Positions 34,973-45,634 are shown, counted from the first letter of the stretch. The stretch: 64,000 nucleotides of DNA from UBA3937 sp050951585 (GCA_050951585.1 JBMNJI010000006.1:434001-498000), one strand, 5' to 3'. The notes: generated by a model from the sequence alone, not told the origin. Translations and numbers: made by a program.

Positions 34973-36643
34973 CTATTCTCCGAATGGTCCGGGTCCCGCG
35001 CTTACGACCAGATTCACTACGGCCCCTTGCAATACCTCACTGTCAGGACCAGGATCCTGCCGAATCACTATTTCTTCCTCATAGATATAACTTACTTCCG
35101 GCTGCACAACTTCCAGCGTCAGATTGTTTTGCTTCAGGATTTCTTTCGCTTCGGTAAGAGTGTAACCGGTTACTTTGGGCATTTTAATCCAAACCGGCTC
35201 AGGCCCTTTGCTGACAATTAACGCCACAGCCGTTCCCTGGGCTACTTCCTTCCCCGCATCAGGTTCCTGATCAATCACATTTCCTTCAGGGACCTGACTA
35301 TTATAGACCCTCGTAATAGTACTTTCCAGGCCTTTATTGGTGAGGGCTATTTCCGCTGCAGAGGCGGAACTATCCACCACATTAGGTACATCCACCATCT
35401 GCGGTCCATCGCTAACGGTCACCAGAATCTTGGTGGATTTCCGGACAATCTCATCTACTTTGGGCGTTTGCGAGATAATTAAGCCCTTGGCAACCGTCGG
35501 ATGAGCAACGGTTTTATTTACTTCCAAAAACAGCCCCGTACCGTCTAATTCTTCCTGGGCCTCCGTCACTGTTTTTTGTCTCACGTCCGGTACGGTTACT
35601 TCTTCCCTGGCTAAGACATTCGCTGATAAATACATCCCGAGCACAAAACCGATCACCATTAACGCCAGAATGATCCAGACCCATAATTTGAACGGTGCGT
35701 TCGCAGTTGCGTGAGCGTTAGCCTTCGGCGTCTTTTCTCCGCGCTGATCAGTTCCTTCTTTCGGCAAACGGGGCAGAATAACCGTATCCTCCGAAACCTT
35801 CTCCGGCACATTCTTATCAAGACGATTATGAACATGGGCAGAGAGAAGATTGGCACGCAAATCGTCCGCGGATTTAAAACGCTTCTTCGGATCCTTATCC
35901 ATCGCAATCAGGATCACCTTTTCCAGCGCTTCCCCGATCTGACTGTTTATCTTCCGTGGGGAAAGAGGATCATTTTGAATTTTCTTCAAGGCAACACTGA
36001 TGGGTGATTCACCGACAAAAGGTAATTCCCCCGTGAGCATTTCATAAATAACCACACCTAAGGAATAGATATCGGATCTTTCATCCGCAATCTCTCCTCT
36101 GGCCTGCTCCGGCGAAAAATAATGGACCGAGCCCATAATGTTTCCGGAATGGGTTACGGTTGCCGTTGACACGGCCCGCGCGATGCCAAAATCCGTGACC
36201 TTTACCACACCATCCTTCGTGATGATGATATTGTGCGGTTTGATATCACGGTGAATAATCTGATGCTCATGGGCATGCTCCAAGGCATCACAAATCTGTT
36301 TGGCGATAGCAATTGCCTTGTCAATGGGAAACGGGCCGTTTTCCTTGATTAATTCCTTCAAGTTACGTCCCTCGACCATTTCCATCACCAGATAATAGGT
36401 TTGGCCGCTGTGACCAACATCATAAATACTGACAATATTCGTATGGGAAAGACTGGCTACGGCTTGAGCCTCCCGCCGAAAACGGGAGACAAATTCCTCA
36501 TCACTGGTCAACTGTTCCCGTAATATTTTAATCGCCACAATCCGATTAAGGTAAATATCCCTGGCCCGGTAGACGAGCGCCATTCCGCCGCCGCCAACCT
36601 GCTCCAGGATTTCATAGCGGTTATCTAAAATCTTTTCGGTCAT
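34973..36643 (-). CDS. prkC: PASTA-domain serine/threonine protein kinase PrkC
   Basis: Membrane kinase that senses cell-wall fragments and, in Bacillus, triggers spore germination. From ATG 36643 (GAGGTGAG upstream; the longer ORF start is unsupported) it has 556 residues: kinase domain with Lys39, HRD (131-133) and DFG (151-153), a membrane helix (about 320-342), and three PASTA repeats (about 348-415, 416-483, 484-556). Four bases separate it from its phosphatase stp. Confidence 0.96.
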   Translation of the reverse strand: MTEKILDNRYEILEQVGGGGMALVYRARDIYLNRIVAIKILREQLTSDEEFVSRFRREAQAVASLSHTNIVSIYDVGHSGQTYYLVMEMVEGRNLKELIKENGPFPIDKAIAIAKQICDALEHAHEHQIIHRDIKPHNIIITKDGVVKVTDFGIARAVSTATVTHSGNIMGSVHYFSPEQARGEIADERSDIYSLGVVIYEMLTGELPFVGESPISVALKKIQNDPLSPRKINSQIGEALEKVILIAMDKDPKKRFKSADDLRANLLSAHVHNRLDKNVPEKVSEDTVILPRLPKEGTDQRGEKTPKANAHATANAPFKLWVWIILALMVIGFVLGMYLSANVLAREEVTVPDVRQKTVTEAQEELDGTGLFLEVNKTVAHPTVAKGLIISQTPKVDEIVRKSTKILVTVSDGPQMVDVPNVVDSSASAAEIALTNKGLESTITRVYNSQVPEGNVIDQEPDAGKEVAQGTAVALIVSKGPEPVWIKMPKVTGYTLTEAKEILKQNNLTLEVVQPEVSYIYEEEIVIRQDPGPDSEVLQGAVVNLVVSAGPGPFGE

Positions 36644-36647
36644 GTTC

Positions 36648-37415
36648 TCACCTCTTCCCCGCACAGTGATTCGGAGATGAATTGTCGAGACAATCATATC
36701 TGACCAGGACCGCGGTGATATTATCATGGCCTCCGCGCTCAAGCGCTAAATTCACCAGATTTTCCACTTTCATTTGCAAACTGCCTTCTTGTTGAGCCAG
36801 AATGTTCTCTAGTTCTCCCTCATTGAGCTGATTATATAACCCATCGGTACAGAGCAATAATAAATCACCTTCCTGTACCGGTAATTGCCTTAAATCTATT
36901 TCCGGCTGCTCGTTCACCCCAAGCGCTCTCGTTAAAACATGACGGCGCGGGTGGTTTTGGGCCTCCTCCAAGGTCAGTTCCCCTTGCTGGACAAGCTCAT
37001 TGACCAGGGAATGATCCTGGGTTAACTGCACAACTTGTCCTTCCCGGCATAAATAAGCACGGCTGTCCCCAATATGCGCAATCCACAAGCGGCTATCGGC
37101 AATCAGGGCTGTCGTCACTGTTGTGCCCATACCGAGGTATTCTTCTTCCCGCCCCTGCTCTAAAATTATTTTGTTCGCTTTTTGCAGAGCAGCTAACAGT
37201 GCTTCCCCCTCATTACGGTCAGCATCCACACCCACAGCCTGTGAAGGTAATTCCTGATCCAGAACTCTTATCGCGATACTGCTTGCTACCTGTCCTCCCG
37301 CATAACCGCCCATTCCGTCGGCAACACTAAAAAGGCCTCTTTCCACAGACACCAGATAGCTATCTTCATTGTCTTTTCTTACTTTTCCGATTTCAGTTAA
37401 TGCGAATACTTGCAT
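36648..37415 (-). CDS. stp: PP2C-type protein phosphatase Stp/PrpC
   Basis: Metal-dependent serine/threonine phosphatase that reverses PrkC. 255 residues with the PPM motifs RKDNEDSY, VADGMGGYAGG, WIAHIGDSRAYL, LCTDGLYNQL and GGHDNITAVLV. The ATG is preceded by GAGGTGAAGG. Confidence 0.96.
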   Translation of the reverse strand: MQVFALTEIGKVRKDNEDSYLVSVERGLFSVADGMGGYAGGQVASSIAIRVLDQELPSQAVGVDADRNEGEALLAALQKANKIILEQGREEEYLGMGTTVTTALIADSRLWIAHIGDSRAYLCREGQVVQLTQDHSLVNELVQQGELTLEEAQNHPRRHVLTRALGVNEQPEIDLRQLPVQEGDLLLLCTDGLYNQLNEGELENILAQQEGSLQMKVENLVNLALERGGHDNITAVLVRYDCLDNSSPNHCAGKR

Positions 37416-37419
37416 ACCT

Positions 37420-38469
37420 TCACCTCGCCTTCATAGTTCCGGCTAATTGACCGCACGCGGCGGCAATATCACTGCCCTTTTCTTCCCTGATTACGGCCTC
37501 AAGCCCCTCTTCCCTCAACGTTCCAAGGAACTTCAGAATATCTTCTTTCAACGGTCTGTGATACGAACCGTCCGTAATGTTATTCACCGGGATCAAATTA
37601 ACATTCGCCTTGAGCCCCTTTAACAGGGTCGCTAATTCCCTGGCTCTCTCCGGACCGTCATTAAATCCTTTCACCAGGGCATATTCAAAGGTGACTCTCC
37701 GCCCTGTTTCCCCAATATAGTAACGGCAGGCGGCCATTAATTCCTCCAACGGATAGGTACGGTTAACCGGCATGATTTGATTACGCAGTTCATTATTGGG
37801 TGCATGTAAAGAAATCGCCAGCACCAAATCGAGGTTTTCCGCGGCTAACTGCCGGATCTGCGGAACAAGTCCACAGGTGGAAACAGTAATCCGTCTGATC
37901 CCGATATTTTGACCATCCTCATAATTTAATAGTTTAATACTTTTTATGATTGCAGGCAAGTTTAAAAGAGGTTCGCCCATCCCCATATAGACCAAATTGT
38001 TGATGGGAAAGGATAAGGCGACTAAATCCAGAACCTGACTCACGATCTCCCCGGCGGTCAGATTCCTGATAAAACCCAGTTTTCCCGTCGCACAAAAACC
38101 GCAGCCCATCGGGCAGCCAACCTGGGTAGAAAGGCAAAGGGTCGTGTGTTTTCTGGTAAAATCCCCTTCATGAAAAAGAAGAACACTTTCGATTCTGTTT
38201 CCGTCGGGCAATTCCCATAGATACTTGCGGGTTCCGTCGCGACTAATCTGTTCACATAACAATTTCAAGGGCTGTAAGGCAAAAAACTCAGCCAGTTTGC
38301 GTCTGAGCCCGCTACTGAGATTGTGCATCTCTTCAAAGGACTGCACCGCCGCCCCCTGTACCCAGTGAAAGATTTGTTTGCCCCGAAAAGGTTTTTCCTG
38401 CAGCTCTTCCATCAGGGTCATCAGTTCTTCCTGCGTTAAGCCTCTTACATCCGGACGATGTTCCTCCAT
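37420..38469 (-). CDS. rlmN: Dual-specificity 23S rRNA/tRNA methyltransferase RlmN
   Basis: Radical-SAM enzyme that makes 2-methyladenosine in 23S rRNA (A2503) and tRNA. 349 residues; iron-sulfur ligands Cys119, Cys123 and Cys126 (CPMGCGFC); a further Cys near the C terminus (AACGQ) is the methyl-carrying residue of the family. Ribosome site GGAG. Four bases before stp. Confidence 0.97.
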   Translation of the reverse strand: MEEHRPDVRGLTQEELMTLMEELQEKPFRGKQIFHWVQGAAVQSFEEMHNLSSGLRRKLAEFFALQPLKLLCEQISRDGTRKYLWELPDGNRIESVLLFHEGDFTRKHTTLCLSTQVGCPMGCGFCATGKLGFIRNLTAGEIVSQVLDLVALSFPINNLVYMGMGEPLLNLPAIIKSIKLLNYEDGQNIGIRRITVSTCGLVPQIRQLAAENLDLVLAISLHAPNNELRNQIMPVNRTYPLEELMAACRYYIGETGRRVTFEYALVKGFNDGPERARELATLLKGLKANVNLIPVNNITDGSYHRPLKEDILKFLGTLREEGLEAVIREEKGSDIAAACGQLAGTMKAR

Positions 38470-38610
38470 ACGTTTCTCCTTTATTCTTCATTCCTCTGAA
38501 TTTCTTTCCCGAGGATCGTGTCATAATTTCACGTTTAATCGTAACACGCTATCTTAACGTGCTATCTAAACGTTCCCGGCGTGCTTTGGTTTACTATGCT
38601 GCTTTTTTTA

Positions 38611-39963
38611 TTAACGTTCTTTTTGCATGGCAGCAATATAAAAACCTTCCATTCCGTCGCGAAAAGGCAAATACTGCCTTTGCCCCAGCGCTAATTCTGC
38701 TTTTTCCTCCTCGGTTCTGGGAGCGTACGGAAAATAAGGGGTCAAATCAACTCTCCGCATATCGCGGTGCTTCTGCAAAAAGGCCTCCACAACCTGATAA
38801 TTCTCTTGCGGTTCAATTGTGCAGGTACTGTAGACTACTTTCCCTCCGGGAGCAAGCAACCGGTAAACACTATCCAGGATTTTTGCCTGCAACTCCGCCA
38901 GTTCCCTGATCCCTTCCGGCTTTTTGCGCCAGCGGGAATCAGGTCTCCTGCGCAAAACCCCTAAACCGGAACAAGGCGCATCAACCAGCACCAAAGGAAA
39001 CTGTTTTTTCAGATGGCGATCCAATAAGGACGCATCCTGGACCATTGTCCGGATAATGCCAATCCCGAGCCGGGCGGCATTTTCCTCAATCAACCTTGTC
39101 CGGTGTTCGTGGATATCACAGGCCAGAATGGTGCCCTCGTTCCGCATCATTTGCGCCAGATGCGTTGTTTTACCCCCCGGACCAGCACAGACATCCAATA
39201 CCTCCATCCCCGGCTCCGGACTGACCGCATAACCAACCAGCATGGAACTTTCATCCTGCACGGTAAACAGCCCTTCCTGAAAACTGGGCAGAGTATCAAG
39301 GGGGGGCGCAGCTTTCAGCAGGAGCCCTTCAGGAACCAGCGCACTTCTTTCCGCTACGCAGCCTTCCTGCTCTAACCTCTCCAGCAGGGTTTCCGGCGTA
39401 CAACGCAGGGTATTCACCCGAATCCACATTTCTGCCGGCGCATTATTATACTCACACAGCTTCACGGTGTTTTCCCAGCCGTATCTCTCCAGCCAGCGCT
39501 TCACCATCCAGCGGGGGTGAGAATAGACAATCTCCAAATATAAAAGCGGTTCCTTCTCCGGATCAGGCAAAATCACCCCTTCCGGATGACGTAAATAATT
39601 CCGCAAAACACCGTTAATCAAGGAAGCTACCCCGGCATGAAACAACTTGCGGGCAAGCTGTACCGCTTCATTGGTGACGGCAAAAGCCGGAACGCGATCC
39701 ATAAAGAGCAATTGATAAAAAGAAAGGCGCAGCAAAATACGCGGACCTAACGCCAGCCGCTCCACCTTCTGCACCGTCCGGTCAATCAGCCAGTCTAATC
39801 TCGCCCTGTATTTCACCGTCCCATAAACTATTTCCGTAATCAAACCTCTGTCCGGTGGCTTTATTTCTTTTTCCCGCCGTAAAAATTCATCTAACACCAG
39901 ATTCGCATAGGCATCATGTTCAATTTCCCATAAAATCCGATAAGCAACCTCTCTGGCCTTCAT
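38611..39963 (-). CDS. rsmB: 16S rRNA (cytosine(967)-C(5))-methyltransferase RsmB
   Basis: 450 residues: N-terminal NusB-like RNA-binding domain (AREVAYRILWEIEHDAYANL), then the Rossmann methyltransferase with DVCAGPGGKTTHLA, VDAPCSGLG (catalytic PC motif) and YSTCTIEPQEN (second cysteine). Length is normal. It lies 141 bases from rlmN; that spacer shows no clear terminator. Confidence 0.96.
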   Translation of the reverse strand: MKAREVAYRILWEIEHDAYANLVLDEFLRREKEIKPPDRGLITEIVYGTVKYRARLDWLIDRTVQKVERLALGPRILLRLSFYQLLFMDRVPAFAVTNEAVQLARKLFHAGVASLINGVLRNYLRHPEGVILPDPEKEPLLYLEIVYSHPRWMVKRWLERYGWENTVKLCEYNNAPAEMWIRVNTLRCTPETLLERLEQEGCVAERSALVPEGLLLKAAPPLDTLPSFQEGLFTVQDESSMLVGYAVSPEPGMEVLDVCAGPGGKTTHLAQMMRNEGTILACDIHEHRTRLIEENAARLGIGIIRTMVQDASLLDRHLKKQFPLVLVDAPCSGLGVLRRRPDSRWRKKPEGIRELAELQAKILDSVYRLLAPGGKVVYSTCTIEPQENYQVVEAFLQKHRDMRRVDLTPYFPYAPRTEEEKAELALGQRQYLPFRDGMEGFYIAAMQKER

Positions 39964-40017
39964 CTCTTCATCCCTTAATCATCTCTTCATATTCTCTTCT
40001 TTTGCTCTTCATATCTC

Positions 40018-40713
40018 TCAGTCATCCCGATTGCCCAATACTCCGGAAATCAGCAGTAAACGGATTAATTGCAGCAAACTGACCAGTACGGCAGCCACAT
40101 AAGTCAAAGCGGCCGCATTTAAAACCTTTTTCGTTCCGGCTACTTCCGAACCGCCGATAAAATTCTGTCCTTCCAACAGCGCAATGGCGCGATTGGAGGC
40201 ATTAAATTCCACGGGTAAGGTGACAACCTGAAAAACCAGGACCGCCGCGAACAACCATAAACCAAGCTTTACTAAAGCCGGGCTAATAAAAAGACCAATC
40301 AAAAAGAGCGGAAACGCCAGGGTGGAGCCGAAATTGGCCACCGGCACCAAACTGTTACGGAGATTCAAAGGATAATACCCGTGGGCATGCTGGAGGGCGT
40401 GCCCCGCTTCATGGGCCGCTACTCCCAACGATGCAATGGAGGATCCCCTGTATACTTCCGGCGAAAGGCGTAAAACCTTATCCCTCGGATCATAATGATC
40501 GGTGAGTTGACCATCAATCATTTCCACAGGCACATAATTAAGCCCCTGGGAATCTAAAATCTCGCGCGCCGCCTGCGCACCGGTCATTCCCCTTTGGGAA
40601 TATACCCGGGTATAACTGCTGAAGGTAGTATGAACCATAAATTGGGCATACATCGCCAATAATAAACCAGGTAACACAATCAGCATACTTGGATCAAAAA
40701 ACGGAAAAAACAT
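40018..40713 (-). CDS. Zinc metallopeptidase, YugP family
   Basis: 231-residue neutral zinc metallopeptidase (DUF2268/YugP type) with HEAGHALQH as the zinc site and three or four membrane segments, one at the N terminus and the others around 125-225. Substrate unknown. AAGGAGG precedes the ATG. It is common in this fmt-rsmB neighbourhood in Clostridia. Confidence 0.88.
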   Translation of the reverse strand: MFFPFFDPSMLIVLPGLLLAMYAQFMVHTTFSSYTRVYSQRGMTGAQAAREILDSQGLNYVPVEMIDGQLTDHYDPRDKVLRLSPEVYRGSSIASLGVAAHEAGHALQHAHGYYPLNLRNSLVPVANFGSTLAFPLFLIGLFISPALVKLGLWLFAAVLVFQVVTLPVEFNASNRAIALLEGQNFIGGSEVAGTKKVLNAAALTYVAAVLVSLLQLIRLLLISGVLGNRDD

Positions 40714-40757
40714 CTTCCCAAACCTCCTTAACCTTAACCTTATTTAAAAACAGTTCG

Positions 40758-41549
40758 TCATAACTGTTGCCGGAAAAAGCGAACCGCCTCCTCTACCTTG
40801 CCTAAATCGACCCGTGTATTGGCGCAGGGCCCTTCCGGCCGTTCATTAACAATTCCAAAAACCGGTAGCCCAGTGACATCCTGTAATCCACTGGTTAAAT
40901 CCCTTTCGCAGGCAATGGCCACCACTGCTTCCGGTCTCATTTGCTTAATGATTTTCCGGGCAATCGTTCCACCCGTCACAACCACTAAATCCGCCTCCAA
41001 CCTTTGCGCTAAGCCAATCAGATCGCCAATCAGACATTTCCCGCACCTTTTACAATTATATACATTGATCGTGATTTTATGTGGGCAGTGAATCCACTGC
41101 AAACAATGAGGCGCTAAAATTAATACTTTCTGAAAGGTGTGCTGCTTTGTCTGGGTTAAGACCAATTGATTGGAAACCTGCACATAGGAATTTTTGATTT
41201 TTTCTTCATCGAGGCCAATTATTTTCCCTAGGCGGAGCGCAAAGGGAAAAAGCACATGCGTAGCAGTATACATGATCCGCTGGAGGGAAGGAAGCTCTTT
41301 CGCACGCCACAGACTCCAAATCAGGCTGAAAAGACCCACCCCGAGAAGCACAAAGAAGAGCAACATTGCCGCCGTAATGATGATCAACAAAAATTTATTG
41401 ATCAATTGTTGCCGCTCCGTCACAATCCACCAGGCAAAGGCTACCGTACTAAGAATAATCAGCAGACTGCCCACCAGTAACCCAATTACTACTCTTTTTT
41501 TCACTTTATACTCACTTGCTTGTTCGTTCTTCAATGCTGTTAAAGACAT
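40758..41549 (-). CDS. DUF116 domain protein
   Basis: 263 residues: two N-terminal membrane helices (about 20-42 and 54-77) and a cytoplasmic DUF116 domain with cysteine cluster LQWIHCPHKITINVYNCKRC plus GKC, likely to bind metal. A second conserved part reads VVAIACERDLTSGL and EGPCANTRVD. Function unknown. It overlaps the fmt 3' end by 38 bases and has its own GAGGTGG site. Confidence 0.85.
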   Translation of the reverse strand: MSLTALKNEQASEYKVKKRVVIGLLVGSLLIILSTVAFAWWIVTERQQLINKFLLIIITAAMLLFFVLLGVGLFSLIWSLWRAKELPSLQRIMYTATHVLFPFALRLGKIIGLDEEKIKNSYVQVSNQLVLTQTKQHTFQKVLILAPHCLQWIHCPHKITINVYNCKRCGKCLIGDLIGLAQRLEADLVVVTGGTIARKIIKQMRPEAVVAIACERDLTSGLQDVTGLPVFGIVNERPEGPCANTRVDLGKVEEAVRFFRQQL

Positions 41550-42516
41550 AACCCACCTCTAGATGATACCCATTTAAAAAACTCTGGGCAGGAATAATAT
41601 TTTTACCAACCAATTGTACTTGTTTAATCAACAGGCACCCTGAACCGGTTTGCACCACAAAACCCTTCCCTTTAAGCAGGGCTACCACCGTTCCCGGAGC
41701 ATGGACCACCACCGGTTGTTGCTCGTCCTTTAGACCGGCAAGATCATCATTGACCGGCTCGCTTTCACGAATTTTCAGCGGCTTACCCTGAAAAATGGTA
41801 TATGCGCCCGGCACGGGTGCTAAACCTCTGATTTGATTATAAATCATTTCGGCGGGATTTGCCCAAGAAATAATTTCATCATCTCTCCTCAAGGGGGAAG
41901 CATAACCGGGCTTTCGCTCCGTAATCTTCTCCTGGGGAACCGGCTCAATTAAACCGGCCAGCCAGCGGGGAACAGTCCTGGCTAATAATTCGGCCCCCAC
42001 TATGGCTAAAGCGTCGTGAAGCTCGCCATAGTTCATGGTAAAGGGAATGGGCACCTCTTCCTCTGCCAGGACATCTCCGGTATCGAGACCTTGCTCCATT
42101 AACATGATGGAGATGCCCGTTTTTTCTTCTCCCTGCAGGATGGCCCGTTGAATGGGCGCCGCCCCGCGGTAAGCGGGCAATAATGAAGCATGCACATTGA
42201 GACAGCCATGAGGCGGCAGAGTGAGGATTTCCTGGGGCAAAATCTGCCCAAAAGCAGCCACAATAATTAAATCAGGCTTTAACTCCTGCAACCGCTTGAG
42301 AAAGTCTTCTTCCCGCACGCGCTCCGGTTGCAGCACTTGAAGCCCCAGCGCCAGCGCTTTTTCCTTGACCGGGGAAAAGGTTAATTGTTTGCCCCTGCCC
42401 CGCGGCCGGTCCGGCTGGGTGACCACGGCCACAATTTCTATTTTGTCAGTTTGACTGAGTTTTTCCAGTACCGGTACGGCAAATTCCGGCGTACCCATAA
42501 AAACGATCCGTATCAT
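41512..42516 (-). CDS. fmt: Methionyl-tRNA formyltransferase
   Basis: Formylates initiator Met-tRNA with 10-formyl-THF. 334 residues with VFMGTPEFAVPVL, NVHASLLPAYRGAAPIQRAI (catalytic Asn, His) and a C-terminal tRNA-binding domain. Paired with def as usual; 99 bases separate them. Confidence 0.97.
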   Translation of the reverse strand: MIRIVFMGTPEFAVPVLEKLSQTDKIEIVAVVTQPDRPRGRGKQLTFSPVKEKALALGLQVLQPERVREEDFLKRLQELKPDLIIVAAFGQILPQEILTLPPHGCLNVHASLLPAYRGAAPIQRAILQGEEKTGISIMLMEQGLDTGDVLAEEEVPIPFTMNYGELHDALAIVGAELLARTVPRWLAGLIEPVPQEKITERKPGYASPLRRDDEIISWANPAEMIYNQIRGLAPVPGAYTIFQGKPLKIRESEPVNDDLAGLKDEQQPVVVHAPGTVVALLKGKGFVVQTGSGCLLIKQVQLVGKNIIPAQSFLNGYHLEVGYVFNSIEERTSK

Positions 42517-42615
42517 TAACTACATGCCACCTCTTATTTCTTATCTCCATCGATTACTAGACTTTTACCTGATTACTAAACTTATTACCGCTTATTAGCC
42601 CTTTTCTTCTATAGT

Positions 42616-43074
42616 TTACTCTGCCTTCCGGACATTTTCCGCCCTGTCAACAAAGAGAACGCCCTCCAAATGGTCTATTTCATGTTGAAAAATCCGGGCT
42701 AGATATCCCTCAGCCTTGATGGTTATTTCTTCACCTTGCCGGTTAAGTCCTTTCACCGTCACTGTTTCGGCTCTGGTGACTTCGCCGAGAATCCCCGGGA
42801 GGCTTAAACATCCTTCCGTATCGGTGTCCTGCCCATCCTGACTGATTATTTCCGGATTAACCACTTCATAATAATCCTCATCATAATTTATCACAATGGC
42901 CCGTTTGGAAATGCCGATTTGCGGCGCAGCGAGCCCCACCCCTGTCTCGGATTCCACTAAGGTATCCCGCAGGTTATCAAGCAATTTCTCAATATTCGGG
43001 GTAATCTTTTCCACCTTTTTGGCCTTGAGGCGTAAAACCTCATCCCCTTCTTCCACGATTTGATAGACAGCCAT
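42616..43074 (-). CDS. def: Peptide deformylase
   Basis: Removes the formyl group from nascent proteins. 152 residues with the three PDF motifs: GVGLAAPQIG (45-54), EGCLS (87-91, Cys89 metal ligand) and HEIDH (131-135). AAGGAGG precedes the ATG. Sits between priA and fmt. Confidence 0.97.
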   Translation of the reverse strand: MAVYQIVEEGDEVLRLKAKKVEKITPNIEKLLDNLRDTLVESETGVGLAAPQIGISKRAIVINYDEDYYEVVNPEIISQDGQDTDTEGCLSLPGILGEVTRAETVTVKGLNRQGEEITIKAEGYLARIFQHEIDHLEGVLFVDRAENVRKAE

Positions 43075-43159
43075 CCTTATACCTCCTTCTGCTTTATATC
43101 CGCTTTTATGATGCTCATTCTTTATCCTTGTTCAATCCCCCGTCGGAAAGATTAGTCCC

Positions 43160-45634
43160 TTAGAGTAAACTCTGCGGTTCTATATCAATCACCGTCCGTA
43201 CTTCCCCGCTAAATTCCAGGGCCTTTTCCCGGATGTGACCGGCGAGCTTCTGCACTACCGGCAACTCAGTACTTTTAATAATTATATGATAACGAAACCT
43301 TTTTTTCAAAAGTTCCAGCGGAGCCGGTCCCGGACCAAGGATTTCCACATTACCATCAGCCGGTAAAGCTTCGCTTTTCTTTAATTCAGCTTTGATTAAT
43401 TCAGCCCATAACTGAATGCGCTGTTTAACCTGTTGTTCATGATAGCCGCTGACCAAAATACGCGCCAGATAAGCAAAAGGCGGATACTGCAGCATCTGCC
43501 GGTTCGCCATTTCCTGCCGGTAGAATTCCCCGTAGTTTTGCCGAATCACCGAGGTGAAAAGGTAATTATCCGGCTGATAGGTCTGGATTAGAACCTTCCC
43601 CGGCTCTTCTCCCCGGCCGGCACGCCCCGCCACCTGCGTCATCAGTTGATAGGCCCGCTCCGCCGCCTGGTAATCAGGCATATTCAGCAATAAATCAGGA
43701 TTAAGAATCCCTACCAGCGTAACCTGAGGAAAATCCAAGCCTTTCGCAATCATCTGAGTCCCGATCAGGACCTTGGCTTGTCCTTTCTGCACAGCCTCGA
43801 GCATTTTGGTGTGACTATCCTTTTTTTGAGTGGTATCCGTATCCATCCGGACAAAAGGCACCGCCGGAAAATACCGGACAAATTCCTCGGCGACCCGTTC
43901 CGTCCCGGTTCCGTAATAACGGACAAAAGTACTCCCGCAAGAGGAGCAATTCCGCGGCAGGGAACGGACATAATTACAGTAGTGACAAACCAGTTCCCCT
44001 TTGGTCCGGTGATAATTCAAGGTAATGTTACAACGCGGACAAACTAAAGGTTTGCCACACTCCCGGCACATCACATAAGTATGAAATCCTCTCCTGTTCA
44101 GGAACAAAATAGCCTGCTCACCGGCAGCAAGAGTATCCTGAAGGGCGGTCAGCATTTTGCTGCTGAAAATTCCGCTGGTCCCTTGCTGTCTTTCTTTGCA
44201 CATATCTACTATTTCTATCTCCGGTAAAGGTCGGGAGGCTACTCTTTCGGCTAATTGCAGGAGCCGGTATTCTCCGCTGTATGTGGCGTAATACGTGCGC
44301 AGCGCCGGAGTGGCCGAACCGCGTACCAACACGGCTCCGGTCAAATCCGCTAATTTTTCCGCCACGGTCCGGGCATCATACCGGGGATCCGGTTCATTCT
44401 GCTTGTAGGTATGCTCATGTTCCTCGTCAATAATAATCAAGCCAAGCCGGCTAAAAGGAGCAAAGACAGCCGAACGGGGTCCAATGACCACCCTGGCCCG
44501 TCCTTCCCTGATTTTTCGCCATTGATCATATCTTTCACCGGGTGATAAAGCACTATGCAAAATAGCCACATCTTCCCCAAAAGCAGCTATCAGGATGGCC
44601 ACCACCTGTGACGTTAAAGCAATTTCCGGCACCAGATAAAGAACCTGTCTGCCGCGTGCCAACGCCTCCGTCATCACGTGCAGATATACTTCCGTTTTCC
44701 CGCTGCCGGTAACGCCATGGAGCAGCCATTTCCCGCCCCCGGCGGTAAGGCTGGCACAAAGGGCTTCACAGGCCTCTTTTTGGGCCTGATTAAGCGAGGC
44801 CGGCCGCTCACTGACCGGTTTAATCGTATACGGTTTCCGTTCTACCTCTTTAGCGAAAGCAACGATGAGTTCTTTTGCAATCAGCGCGTTGAGGGCCGGC
44901 CGATGGTAAAGCCCTTTCGCTTTCAATTCCGTCACCGAGGTAGGCTTTTCCAGTAAAGCCTGAAAGATTTCCCGCTGCCGCGGAGCTCTTTGCAGCATCT
45001 GCTCTATATCAGGTGCAGGGCATTTCTCCTCCCGCACGGCAAACACCGTCTCTTCTTTTTCCGTAACCTCGGGGAGATATACCTTTTTCACCGTAAGAAA
45101 GTGACTATCTGCTAAATTGCTTAACTCCCGCTCCACAGGCCGGCCCAGCCGCCGTCTGATTTCCAGGGCTGAAAGTCCGTCCCCGTCCGTTGTCTTTTCC
45201 CGCAATAAGGCCAGAATACGTCGCTCCTGTTCCGGCAAAAGCATTTCTTCAGCCTTGCCAAAAGCAGAGCTGTTTATTAGATAGACAAGCTCTTCTTTGA
45301 GCCGCACCGGAGGCGGCAAAAACAACTCCATGACCTTAGACAGGGAACAAACATAATAGTCCGCTATCCATTGAGCCAATTGGATGGCCAGCGGTGTTAC
45401 GCCGGTTAACCCTTCAAATACCTGCTTGATCTCCTTGATCTCCGGGCGCTCCTTGTCATGGATAAAATCAGGCTGTTTTTCCTGCAAAGAGAGCACCAGC
45501 CCCTGGCAATACTGCCGGCGAACGGGGACTAAAACCATGTCCCCGCTTCCAACCTTCATCCCTGCCGGAATGCTGTATGTAAAGACCCGCTCATAATTGC
45601 CGGGCTTGTCCACAATTAAAATATTAGCATACAA
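43160..45634 (-). CDS. priA: Primosomal protein N' (replication restart helicase PriA)
   Basis: 3'-5' helicase that reloads the replisome. 824 residues: N-terminal DNA-binding domain, Walker A GVTGSGKTEV, DEEH box, a zinc-binding region with four CxxC pairs (CRECGKPLVCPRC and CHYC...CSSC), and motif VI TQVAGRAGRGEEPG. TTG start at 45634 with GAAGGTG upstream. First gene of the long leftward operon. Confidence 0.96.
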   Translation of the reverse strand: MYANILIVDKPGNYERVFTYSIPAGMKVGSGDMVLVPVRRQYCQGLVLSLQEKQPDFIHDKERPEIKEIKQVFEGLTGVTPLAIQLAQWIADYYVCSLSKVMELFLPPPVRLKEELVYLINSSAFGKAEEMLLPEQERRILALLREKTTDGDGLSALEIRRRLGRPVERELSNLADSHFLTVKKVYLPEVTEKEETVFAVREEKCPAPDIEQMLQRAPRQREIFQALLEKPTSVTELKAKGLYHRPALNALIAKELIVAFAKEVERKPYTIKPVSERPASLNQAQKEACEALCASLTAGGGKWLLHGVTGSGKTEVYLHVMTEALARGRQVLYLVPEIALTSQVVAILIAAFGEDVAILHSALSPGERYDQWRKIREGRARVVIGPRSAVFAPFSRLGLIIIDEEHEHTYKQNEPDPRYDARTVAEKLADLTGAVLVRGSATPALRTYYATYSGEYRLLQLAERVASRPLPEIEIVDMCKERQQGTSGIFSSKMLTALQDTLAAGEQAILFLNRRGFHTYVMCRECGKPLVCPRCNITLNYHRTKGELVCHYCNYVRSLPRNCSSCGSTFVRYYGTGTERVAEEFVRYFPAVPFVRMDTDTTQKKDSHTKMLEAVQKGQAKVLIGTQMIAKGLDFPQVTLVGILNPDLLLNMPDYQAAERAYQLMTQVAGRAGRGEEPGKVLIQTYQPDNYLFTSVIRQNYGEFYRQEMANRQMLQYPPFAYLARILVSGYHEQQVKQRIQLWAELIKAELKKSEALPADGNVEILGPGPAPLELLKKRFRYHIIIKSTELPVVQKLAGHIREKALEFSGEVRTVIDIEPQSLL